Positions 28,269-36,011 of a stretch of 62,838 bases of DNA are shown here, one piece after another. Origin of the DNA: Oscillospiraceae bacterium (GTDB lineage: Bacteria; Bacillota; Clostridia; Oscillospirales; Ruminococcaceae); NCBI GenBank assembly GCA_020024475.1, contig JAHHTS010000002.1, positions 1-62,838 of the forward strand, given 5' to 3'. Both the position numbers and the translations under genes were made by a program. Position 1 is the first letter of the stretch. Every line of letters starts with the position of its first letter. Under the pieces are notes generated by a model. That model was not told where the DNA came from and did not search any database. It was given only the letters and a program-made list of their open reading frames with translations.

Positions 28269-29642
28269 ATGGCAGCTACAAAACTGATTGCATTACACAT
28301 AAACAAAGGTAAAACATTAGCAAAGACACTCGAAGATAGAATTGATTATGCTCATAACCCTGAGAAAACCGAAAACGGAAATTATATCAGTAGCTATGAA
28401 TGTGATCCAAAAACAGTTCTTGAAGAATTTCTTTTAACAAAACGAGCATACCAACAGTCCACAGGCAGACAACAAAAAAATGATGTGATTGCATATATGA
28501 TTCGCCAATCTTTTAATCCGGGAGAAGTTACACCGGAAGAAGCAAATAGATTAGGTTATGAATTGGGTATGCGATTTACAAAAGGTAAACACGCTTTTAT
28601 CGTGGACACTCATACTGATAAGCCACATATCCATAATCACATTATTTTTAATTCCACTATGCTGGACGCTTCAAAAAAATTCAACAACTTTTGGTTCTCT
28701 GGTCTTGCAATTCAAAGACTTAGTGATTTAGTCTGTTTAGAAAATGGATTGTCTGTTATTGAAAGAAAATCAAAAAATGAAAGACAGCAGCAACCAAAGT
28801 ATGAGAAAAAAGATACTTTCAGAGATGGTATCAGGCTTGCCATTGATGAAGCTTTAGATAAGAAGCCTAAAGATTTTAATCAGTTTCTTCTGTTTATGGA
28901 AGATGTAGGATTTGAAGTGAAACGAGGAAAGCATATAGCTTTTCGTACTAAAGGACAGAAGAGATTTATTCGTTCGCGTTCACTTGGTGAGGGATATTCA
29001 GAAGAAGAAATTCGTGATGTAATTGCCGGCGCAAAAGCAAAAACTAAAGAACTTCCAAAGAAACAAAAACTTAATTTGCTTATTGATATTGAACAGAAGA
29101 TTATTGGAAAAGGTAAAGGCTATGAGCGATGGGTAACGAATTTTAACTTGAAGTCCATGTCAAAGACTTTACTATTTTTAAGAGATAACAAAATCGAAAG
29201 TATTGAAGATTTAAAAATGAAATCAGATGAAGCTACAGAAAAATTTAATATTCTATCATCAGGCATTAAAGAAAAAGAAACTCGTATGGCAGAACTACTC
29301 GCACTTAAAAAGCATATTTTCAATTACCACGATACAAGAGAAATTTATATTCAGTACAGGAAGTCCGGATACAGTAAAGATTTTTTTGAGAAGCACCGAG
29401 AACAGATTACGCTTCATAAAGTAGCTAAGAAAGCTTTTGATGAATTTGGATTACAGAAGCTCCCAACAACAAAAGACTTAAATAAAGAATACTATGAGCT
29501 GATGAATGAGAAAAAGCAGATGTATTCACAATATCATAATCTGAAAAATGAAATGCAAGAGCTTATGAAAGCAAAGAAAAATGTGGAAAGGTTCTTGTCA
29601 GAAGAAGAAAAAACAGAAGAGAGAGAAAGAACTTCTAGATAA
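28269..29642 (+). CDS. Relaxase (MobA/VirD2-type, MOBP-like)
   Basis: The 457-aa nickase has an N-terminal relaxase domain. The metal-binding motif is D117-x-P-H120-x-H122-x-H124 (THTDKPHIHNH), and Y39/Y58-region tyrosines precede it. The C-terminal half is coiled-coil and Lys/Glu-rich. It nicks oriT and pilots the strand through the coupling protein. Start ATG 28269 (GTG 28266 possible) behind GGAGGTG. Confidence 0.93.
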   Translation: MAATKLIALHINKGKTLAKTLEDRIDYAHNPEKTENGNYISSYECDPKTVLEEFLLTKRAYQQSTGRQQKNDVIAYMIRQSFNPGEVTPEEANRLGYELGMRFTKGKHAFIVDTHTDKPHIHNHIIFNSTMLDASKKFNNFWFSGLAIQRLSDLVCLENGLSVIERKSKNERQQQPKYEKKDTFRDGIRLAIDEALDKKPKDFNQFLLFMEDVGFEVKRGKHIAFRTKGQKRFIRSRSLGEGYSEEEIRDVIAGAKAKTKELPKKQKLNLLIDIEQKIIGKGKGYERWVTNFNLKSMSKTLLFLRDNKIESIEDLKMKSDEATEKFNILSSGIKEKETRMAELLALKKHIFNYHDTREIYIQYRKSGYSKDFFEKHREQITLHKVAKKAFDEFGLQKLPTTKDLNKEYYELMNEKKQMYSQYHNLKNEMQELMKAKKNVERFLSEEEKTEERERTSR

Positions 29643-29645
29643 AAA

Positions 29646-29685
29646 ATGGCGGGATTCATTAGCGTGGGTCCTGCCAAATTTCTTT
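29646..29685 (+). terminator. Terminator-like hairpin after the relaxase gene
   Basis: GGCGGGA (29648-29654) pairs with TCCTGCC (29669-29675), followed by AAATTTCTTTTT. The right arm also reads TCCTGCC, similar to the nick region of MOBP plasmids, so it may double as part of oriT. Confidence 0.55.
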
Positions 29686-29862
29686 TTGTAGGAAAGTAAA
29701 AGCGTTCAGAATGAATGCGTAGCCACCGACTGAAAGTTGGTGTTTCAAGGGGATTGGGGTATTCCCCAACAAGCAATTTTGAAAGTTTCTGCGGAAGCGG
29801 AAAGTTGAAAAATAGTAAACCACTATTGGTTTACACTGCTTGCCAGTTTGTATAGAAGGAAG
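29686..29862. other. Candidate origin of transfer (inverted-repeat cluster)
   Basis: There is no gene between 29643 and 29924. The stretch holds a series of inverted repeats: CACCGAC/GTTGGTG (about 29723-29741), TTGGGG/TCCCCAA (about 29754-29769), TTTCTGC/GCGGAAA and GTAAACCA/TGGTTTAC (29815-29834). A clustered set of dyads directly downstream of the relaxase gene is what oriT or an accessory-protein site looks like. The nick site itself cannot be named. Confidence 0.45.
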
Positions 29863-29868
29863 AAATAC

Positions 29869-29897
29869 TTGATTTTGTGTCCACAAAAGTGTAATAT
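29869..29897 (+). promoter_or_regulatory. Promoter with palindromic operator for the RHH-methylase operon
   Basis: TTGATT (29869-29874) and TAATAT (29892-29897) are 17 bp apart. A perfect palindrome, TTTTGTG-TC-CACAAAA, occupies 29873-29888, inside the promoter. A repressor bound there would block RNA polymerase. The first gene encodes a ribbon-helix-helix protein, so autoregulation is likely. Confidence 0.7.
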
Positions 29898-29924
29898 AGA
29901 TATATTCTTTTTTCGAGGTGAAGT

Positions 29925-30113
29925 ATGAGTTCAACAAAAGTAGGTCGTCCAACAGAGAGCGTTAAAGAAGAGTTGATTAAAGCTAGAGTAGATAGTGATT
30001 TAAAAGAAAAGTTGGAATTTTGTGCGGCAAAACGAGGCTGCTCCAAGTCGGAAATTGTTCGTCTTGGCATAGAGAATGTATTTAAACAATTGAATGGAGA
30101 GATGGACAAATGA
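29925..30113 (+). CDS. Ribbon-helix-helix (CopG/Arc-like) regulator
   Basis: The 62-aa protein has the RHH pattern: strand LIKARVDSDLKEKLEFCAA, then the turn and helix CSKSEIVRLGIENVF. ATG 29925 follows GAGGTG and the stop overlaps the first methylase gene (ATGA). It probably represses its own operon through the palindrome at 29873-29888, limiting methylase expression on entry to a new host or keeping it steady. Confidence 0.83.
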   Translation: MSSTKVGRPTESVKEELIKARVDSDLKEKLEFCAAKRGCSKSEIVRLGIENVFKQLNGEMDK

Positions 30114-31141
30114 GGTTTATAGGTTGTAAAACGTTGTTACTAGACAATATAAAAGAGGTAATCGATGAAAAGGCACCGGATGCAAAAGTGTTTTGTGATA
30201 TTTTTTCCGGAACGGCAACTGTAGCTAGATACTTCAAAAAGTGGTACGAAGTATATTCGAATGATTTATTGTATTTTTCTTATGTCCTTCAGAGAGGTAC
30301 GGTGCAAAATGATGACATACCATTGTTTAAGAAACTTAGAAATGAAAAAGGAATAGAAGACCCGATTGATTATTTTAACAATCTTTCAGATATTGAAATG
30401 CAAGTGATTCCACAAGAAAAACGTTTCTTTCAGAACACTTATGCACCTACTGGAGGAAGAATGTATTTGAAAGATGATAACGCTTTACGTATTGATTTTG
30501 CACGAATTACTGTTGAAGAATGGTATCAAAATGAATTGATAAACGACGATGAGTATTATTATCTAATAGCATGTATTGTTGAGGGAATACCTTTTGTTTC
30601 CAACATTTCTGGAACTTATGGAGCATTTCATAAGGAGTGGGAAAGAAGATCTCATAAGAAATATGAAGTCTATAGATTGGAAGTTTACCATAATGGAAAA
30701 AATAATAAATGTTTCAATGAAGATGGAGTGGAACTTTTAAAAAGAGTCAATGGGGATATTTTATACATAGACCCACCTTATAATGGTAGACAATATCTAC
30801 CGAACTATCATGTTTTAGAAACAGCGGCTAAATATGATTATCCAGAAGTTCGTGGTGTAACCGCACAAAGACCTTATGAGAATAATAAGTCTGACTTTTG
30901 TCTAAAAACAAAAGTTATCAATGCATTCGATGAATTAATAAACAATGCGTCTTTTAAACATATTATATTAAGTTATAGCACTGATGGATTGATGAGTGTT
31001 GAAGATATCGAACATATAATGAAAAAATATGGAAAACCAGATACATTTAAAATATATTGGATTCCTTACAGAAGATATAAAAGCCGTGCTCAAGGAGATA
31101 AAGAACAACTAAAAGAAATGCTTGTGTACATTGAAAAATAG
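30110..31141 (+). CDS. D12-class (Dam-like) N6-adenine DNA methyltransferase
   Basis: The 343-aa enzyme has SAM-binding motif I, FSGTATVARYF, at residues 32-42 and the catalytic DPPYN at 221-225. The N-terminal FIGCKTLLLDNI corresponds to motif X. It is coupled to the RHH gene (ATGA) and followed 10 bp later by a second D12 methylase. Within an RM cluster it should protect one strand or one site. The target sequence cannot be read from the protein. Confidence 0.9.
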   Translation: MRFIGCKTLLLDNIKEVIDEKAPDAKVFCDIFSGTATVARYFKKWYEVYSNDLLYFSYVLQRGTVQNDDIPLFKKLRNEKGIEDPIDYFNNLSDIEMQVIPQEKRFFQNTYAPTGGRMYLKDDNALRIDFARITVEEWYQNELINDDEYYYLIACIVEGIPFVSNISGTYGAFHKEWERRSHKKYEVYRLEVYHNGKNNKCFNEDGVELLKRVNGDILYIDPPYNGRQYLPNYHVLETAAKYDYPEVRGVTAQRPYENNKSDFCLKTKVINAFDELINNASFKHIILSYSTDGLMSVEDIEHIMKKYGKPDTFKIYWIPYRRYKSRAQGDKEQLKEMLVYIEK

Positions 31142-31151
31142 GAGGATTAAA

Positions 31152-32045
31152 ATGAAATATATAAAAAGTCCGCTTAATTATACGGGCGGAAAATATAAAT
31201 TATTAGATTCTCTCTTTGAAATCTTCCCTAAAAATATTAATACATTTGTAGATTTGTTTGCCGGAGGTTTTAATGTAGGAATTAATGTGTCTGCAAAAAC
31301 CATAATATGTAATGATCAAATTAGTTATTTAATTGATTTGTATAAATTCTTAGAATTGACTCCTACTGAAGAAGTAATCGAACAAATTAAAAATAGGATT
31401 GAGGAGTTTCAACTAACAAAACAAAATGCAGAAGGATACAATTTGTTGCGTGATAGATATAATATGAATAAAAATATTGTTGATTTTTTTGTTCTTACAT
31501 TTTATGCGTTTAATCATCAGATAAGGTTTAATAATAGTCAGAAATTTAATACACCTTTTGGAAAAGATAGAAGTAGTTATAATGATTCAATTGAAAAGAA
31601 TCTTGTTCTTTTTTGTGAAGCTTTAAAGAATAAAAACATAAATTTTTACAATAATGATTTTTTGAGTGTTGATTTGAACTCATTGGATAAAAATGATTTG
31701 GTTTATTGCGATCCACCGTATTTAATTTCAACCGGTTCATATAACGATGGAAAGCGAGGATTTAAAGATTGGACAGAATTAGAAGAATACCAGTTACTCA
31801 ATTTGTTGGATGATTTGAATAACCGAGGTGTCAAATTCGCATTGTCTAATGTTTTATATCACAAAGGTCTTTCTAATGAATTATTGATTGAATGGAGTAA
31901 AAAGTATACAGTTTATTATTTAGATAAATCTTATTCGAATTGTAGCTACCATTTTAAAGAAAGAGATGCTAAGACCGTTGAAGTGGTAATTACAAATTTT
32001 GAAAGCGAGGATTATATCCAATGTCAACAAATAAGTCTGTTTTAA
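31152..32045 (+). CDS. Second D12-class N6-adenine DNA methyltransferase (DpnM-like)
   Basis: The 297-aa enzyme has motif X (SPLNYTGGKYKLLDSLFEIF), motif I (DLFAGGFNVG, residues 34-43) and catalytic DPPY at 187-190. GGAGG precedes ATG 31152. It is not a copy of the preceding methylase: overall similarity is low, so the two likely methylate different strands of an asymmetric site or different sites. The last 25 bp overlap the third methylase gene. Confidence 0.9.
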   Translation: MKYIKSPLNYTGGKYKLLDSLFEIFPKNINTFVDLFAGGFNVGINVSAKTIICNDQISYLIDLYKFLELTPTEEVIEQIKNRIEEFQLTKQNAEGYNLLRDRYNMNKNIVDFFVLTFYAFNHQIRFNNSQKFNTPFGKDRSSYNDSIEKNLVLFCEALKNKNINFYNNDFLSVDLNSLDKNDLVYCDPPYLISTGSYNDGKRGFKDWTELEEYQLLNLLDDLNNRGVKFALSNVLYHKGLSNELLIEWSKKYTVYYLDKSYSNCSYHFKERDAKTVEVVITNFESEDYIQCQQISLF

Positions 32046-33157
32046 ATATGGAGGTTATCTCAAAAAAATTATCTGAGGCGGGTATTGTAAATTATGAATC
32101 TAACGTTAAAGAGATAGAGGCACAGGTGAATAAAATAATTAAGCAAAAAATAAAAGACACTCAGCCTTATGTGAACGAAGATTATGAAAATGGTGAAGCC
32201 TTTGCTTCAGCATACCCTGATTACGATTTAAATAAATTGCCAAGTTGGGTTGTTGAAAATATTGATAAAGCAAAGATTATTGGAAATTCTAAAAAGACTG
32301 TCATATTGGCAGATGGAAGAAAATATCAACTCAATAATACGTTGAATCATATGTCTGGAGGAGAATGGACTTATTTTATTAATTCGGTAATTAATACTGC
32401 ATATAAAACCTCTGGCGAAGATTCGTTTGCTCATAAAATTCGAAAAATTCACCCAACGCCTAAACCTCCACAGCTTATGAGAGATATTATTCAATTTTTT
32501 ACAAAAGAAAATGAATTGGTTTTTGATTACTTTATGGGTGTTGGCGGAACTCTTCTGGGTGCAGGAGTTTGCGGCAGAAGAGCAATCGGAATTGATTTGA
32601 ATCCTAAATATATTGAGGCTTATAAATTGGCTGCTAAAGAAACAAATGTTCCAGAATTTAAATGTATTGAAGGAGATTGTCTAGAAATATTATCCGACAG
32701 AAATAAAATGAACAATCTTCTTAATGGAGAAGACATTAGTTTGGTACTGCTTGATCCGCCATATGGCAATATGATGAGCCGAGAAAAAACTGGGGCAGAT
32801 ATTAAGGTATATGGTAATGTTGCAACACCATTTACTAATAGCAATAAAGATTTTGGTAATTTAGAACTTGATTGCTTCTTCGACAATTTGAAAAAATCGG
32901 TAGAAAAAGTCCTTCCATATGTTAAGAAAAAGGGACATGTTGTAATCTTTATTAAGGATTTACAACCGAATGGTAAGAATACTAATTTGCTTCATGCAGA
33001 GATTGTTAATAAAATGAATGAAATAGAAAATTTAAATTATAAGGGATTAAAAATATGGGCAGATCAAACAGCTAAATTGTTCCCATATGGATATCCTTTC
33101 TCGTTTGTTGCAAATCAGATTCATCAGTATATATTAATTTTTAGAAAAGAGAAGTGA
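32021..33157 (+). CDS. Third DNA methyltransferase (N4-cytosine/N6-adenine type)
   Basis: The 378-aa protein has HPTPKPPQLM (motif X-like) near 147, motif I FDYFMGVGGT at 168-177, ExD-like GIDLNP, and catalytic DPPYGNM at 245-251. Motif order X-I-IV differs from the beta class, which this HPTxKP style usually marks. The 145-aa N-terminal part may help in target recognition. It ends inside a strong bidirectional terminator shared with the nuclease genes on the other strand. Confidence 0.85.
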   Translation: MSTNKSVLNMEVISKKLSEAGIVNYESNVKEIEAQVNKIIKQKIKDTQPYVNEDYENGEAFASAYPDYDLNKLPSWVVENIDKAKIIGNSKKTVILADGRKYQLNNTLNHMSGGEWTYFINSVINTAYKTSGEDSFAHKIRKIHPTPKPPQLMRDIIQFFTKENELVFDYFMGVGGTLLGAGVCGRRAIGIDLNPKYIEAYKLAAKETNVPEFKCIEGDCLEILSDRNKMNNLLNGEDISLVLLDPPYGNMMSREKTGADIKVYGNVATPFTNSNKDFGNLELDCFFDNLKKSVEKVLPYVKKKGHVVIFIKDLQPNGKNTNLLHAEIVNKMNEIENLNYKGLKIWADQTAKLFPYGYPFSFVANQIHQYILIFRKEK

Positions 33158-33180
33158 CTAATTTGCCACTTCTCTTTTTT
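33148..33180. terminator. Bidirectional terminator between methylase and nuclease operons
   Basis: AGAGAAGTG (33148-33156) pairs with CACTTCTCT (33167-33175) and is followed by TTTTT. The methylase stop codon lies inside the left arm. The reverse strand also has A/T-rich flanks, so it can end both converging operons. Confidence 0.8.
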
Positions 33181-33215
33181 TGTTTTATCGTGAATTAACA
33201 ATAATTATCCGTATA

Positions 33216-33761
33216 TTAGATACAATTTACCAAAAGAATATCGTACAAACTTTCCATTGGGCGAAGATCTGAGTCATACATTACGTAATTATCAAGATAA
33301 CCATTATTTTCTATTCTGTTAATATTTATCATATCTTCAAAAGTGTACCAACCTAATAATTTAACTGTGTTTCGCTCAGGAAATAAACGAACAGAAATAA
33401 AAATATCTTTAGGATGGGATTTAGCTTGTTCAACCATCTCCAATGTACGAGTATGGAAAGGTTTTGTACGAGTTTTTACATCTAATAAAAAATTTTTGTA
33501 TGTTGTTCTCAATAAAAAATCATATTCATCTCTTTCTTGTGGTGAAGAATGATCTTCGATAAAAGGAATATTATTTTCAATCAAGAACATTTTAAATCCT
33601 TTTTCACCAAGTTTTCCTTCAAGCATTTTTTGTTGCTTATTGTCTAAACCACCAGCATGAAAGTCGTGTCTATTAGAAGTAAATGCACGAGATTGTTGTG
33701 CGTAATTTAATGCTTCTTGATATAATTCAGGTGTAATAGTATATTCTTCTTTTAATATCAT
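33216..33761 (-). CDS. Small PD-(D/E)XK nuclease, probable restriction subunit
   Basis: The 181-aa protein has a compact nuclease core: GKLGEKGFKMFL (E53), then D81 in EYDFLL and D94-V-K96 in FLLDVKTRT, i.e. D-x12-D-x-K. ATG 33761 on the minus strand follows AGGAGA, 25 bp after the larger nuclease gene. Size, motif and position beside multiple methylases suggest a restriction nuclease subunit or monomer. Heterodimeric enzymes with a large and a small catalytic subunit (BsrDI/BtsI type) are the best analogy. That is an inference. Confidence 0.7.
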   Translation of the reverse strand: MILKEEYTITPELYQEALNYAQQSRAFTSNRHDFHAGGLDNKQQKMLEGKLGEKGFKMFLIENNIPFIEDHSSPQERDEYDFLLRTTYKNFLLDVKTRTKPFHTRTLEMVEQAKSHPKDIFISVRLFPERNTVKLLGWYTFEDMININRIENNGYLDNYVMYDSDLRPMESLYDILLVNCI

Positions 33762-33786
33762 ATTGATTTCTCCTATAATACTGATT

Positions 33787-35178
33787 TTATATTGTCACTC
33801 CAACATTCTTAAACATAGACTTTACACATTCTGGAGCATTAGGATTGATAAATATTTTCCCAGAAAGATTCATATAAATAAGGACATCTTTATGTAAATA
33901 TCCAGAATTATTTCCACCGAAAATGCTGATGCAGCGAAGTATATCTACTCCTTTATAAGCGGGTTTTATATATTCGTTTTCAATACTGTCGTAATACTGA
34001 ATTTCTTCAATACCATTTGATAAGGTTGAAAGTTTTTTTCCTTCGACTAAGAGGATAATATTTGAAGGTTCATCATATAAAACAACATCAGGTAGATATA
34101 GATTAATTCCTTGTTTATCTTTCTTTGGAAGAGTAATTAGTTTGCCAGATTTTGTTCTGAAATATCCTCGTTCACAGCCAGCGTGATTTTCATATACGCC
34201 ATACATACCGTTATACATTCCAAGAACATGTAATAGAATTGATGTCATTTTTTCAGAACTCATTTCATAATGCCAATATAGTTCAGGTAGTGAAACGCTT
34301 TTAGGCATTACGATGCCATCAAGTTTAAGTCCAAGAATGTTACAAATATATAAGAACTTATTCTTCCCTTTTGTTTTATTTATATACGCTTGCGTTACCC
34401 CATGCATTGTAATGACAATATCTTTGGTCCACCCGAGAGTCCTAATACATTTAGAAATCATTGATAAAGCACCTATGTTGGGATCGTGACCAATATTACC
34501 GGCATCAGCTGGCTTTGATAATCTTCCAGATATTTCAATTCTATCTTGGAATTTCCTGATTTCAATCGGTACATTTCCAGCGGGTGGTTTTCTCATACTG
34601 GCTTTGAATCTTATAAGTTCATCTAATGATTCGAATGGTTTAAACCATTTTGAAGTATCTTTTCCTACTATGGTAACACCTAAAGTAAGCAATATATTTG
34701 TTCCAAATATGCTTGTATCCGAAGGTTTTTTATCTTCTCGAGCCTCAAGTTCTTCATTATATAACATATATAACTTAACTTTGTCGTAATATGGAGAGAT
34801 ATATACAAATTTTGAACCTCTTTGATATACGCCGGTATTACGAGATTCATCGTCGCTAGTTTTAGTTTCTTCAATTGCCATAATCAAGTTGTCAGTGGAG
34901 CAACCTTCTTTAGGAGCATATTCTTGCTTAAATAAGAGAAAATCAAGAAAACTAGAACTTCCGCTAACTGTTTTGATGTAGATGTTATTTGCTCCATCTA
35001 CTTTTAGACCTTCGATTACATATACGAATTTGAAAATTCCATTCTCAATGATTGGCTTGATTCTTATTTCTTCCTTTAAGGTGATTTTGTCGTCAAAATC
35101 ATTACAGTACATTTCTACAATCTGTAATATTACTGATGGTTTAGGTCTTTCCTCAGTTAATAGCCATAAATTTTCCAT
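33787..35178 (-). CDS. Large restriction endonuclease-like protein
   Basis: The 463-aa protein ends with a PD-(D/E)XK signature: P363-D364 in LPDVVLYDE, then E379-G-K381 in LLVEGKK. A second conserved-looking EETKTSDDESRN segment near residue 105 could be part of another active or binding site. ATG 35178 on the minus strand follows AAAGGAGG. It is divergent from the controller gene at 35289 and in an operon with the small nuclease. No characterised enzyme was recognised. Restriction role inferred from motif and context. Confidence 0.65.
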   Translation of the reverse strand: MENLWLLTEERPKPSVILQIVEMYCNDFDDKITLKEEIRIKPIIENGIFKFVYVIEGLKVDGANNIYIKTVSGSSSFLDFLLFKQEYAPKEGCSTDNLIMAIEETKTSDDESRNTGVYQRGSKFVYISPYYDKVKLYMLYNEELEAREDKKPSDTSIFGTNILLTLGVTIVGKDTSKWFKPFESLDELIRFKASMRKPPAGNVPIEIRKFQDRIEISGRLSKPADAGNIGHDPNIGALSMISKCIRTLGWTKDIVITMHGVTQAYINKTKGKNKFLYICNILGLKLDGIVMPKSVSLPELYWHYEMSSEKMTSILLHVLGMYNGMYGVYENHAGCERGYFRTKSGKLITLPKKDKQGINLYLPDVVLYDEPSNIILLVEGKKLSTLSNGIEEIQYYDSIENEYIKPAYKGVDILRCISIFGGNNSGYLHKDVLIYMNLSGKIFINPNAPECVKSMFKNVGVTI

Positions 35179-35217
35179 AAAATCCTCCTTTGTATTTTGA
35201 GTTATTCTTCCTTGGGA

Positions 35218-35246
35218 TTGATTTAAGTTTAAAATAAATGTATAAT
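35218..35246 (+). promoter_or_regulatory. Promoter for the controller-Gabija operon
   Basis: TTGATT (35218-35223) and TATAAT (35241-35246) have 17-bp spacing, 42 bp upstream of the controller ATG. It sits in the 110-bp divergent region facing the large nuclease gene, so the XRE protein could control both sides. Confidence 0.7.
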
Positions 35247-35288
35247 TTAAAGTACCGCATATATACAGTTGACAAAGGTTGTGAAATT

Positions 35289-35999
35289 ATGAATATAGGC
35301 AATAAGCTAAAAGCATATCGTTTATCTTTTAACTTGACGCAGGAAGAATTAGCTTATAAAGCAGGGATTAACGAAAAATATTATGGAAGGCTTGAGAGAA
35401 ATGAAAGTTGTCCGACAATAGAAAAATTAGAAAAAATTTGTACTGCATTGAATACGGATATTGTTTCTTTTTTTCTTTATGATGTTACAAATGATAATTG
35501 GTTTCTTAATCAAGAAGTAACAAATATCATTATCTCAGGACTACGAAATAATCTTGATATTCACTTTAATAGGGATAATTTGATTAAAGACTGTAATAGT
35601 TGTATTTGGTATCATGGATATATTGGGTCTGCTAGTTTTGATGAATTTGAGCTTAAATTATTTGCAGTTGGTAATGTGAAAGGAACTTTATATAAGAACT
35701 TTGATGAATTGCTAGAGCTGAACAATGAAGATATTGCAAGCGATTTATTAAGATATGTAAAAAATGATATTGAATTAAACGATCTTATTGAATTTATGCC
35801 TTATGATGAAGAAATCTTGAAAGAAAAGAACGGGAATGCATTATTTATACAAGAAAGTAATTGGCTGATAGCAAAATTAGTTGATAACAAAAATGAGATA
35901 GTAATAACGGAAGAGATTATTCTCGATGAAGATAATATATTGAATGCTTTTACGAATAAAGAGGCATTGATTAACTATATCTTTGATAATTATGATTAG
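35289..35999 (+). CDS. XRE-type controller protein with long C-terminal domain
   Basis: Residues 1-65 are an XRE helix-turn-helix close to RM controller (C) proteins: KLKAYRLSFNLTQEELAYKAG, then YYGRLERNESCPTIEKLEKI. A 170-aa acidic C-terminal domain of unknown type follows. ATG 35289 is used because it starts the HTH and AAGG lies upstream. Its stop codon overlaps the ribosome site of gajA, so it is cotranscribed with the Gabija-like genes while also facing the restriction gene. Confidence 0.8.
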   Translation: MNIGNKLKAYRLSFNLTQEELAYKAGINEKYYGRLERNESCPTIEKLEKICTALNTDIVSFFLYDVTNDNWFLNQEVTNIIISGLRNNLDIHFNRDNLIKDCNSCIWYHGYIGSASFDEFELKLFAVGNVKGTLYKNFDELLELNNEDIASDLLRYVKNDIELNDLIEFMPYDEEILKEKNGNALFIQESNWLIAKLVDNKNEIVITEEIILDEDNILNAFTNKEALINYIFDNYD

Positions 36000-36011
36000 G
36001 TGGTGTTGTTT

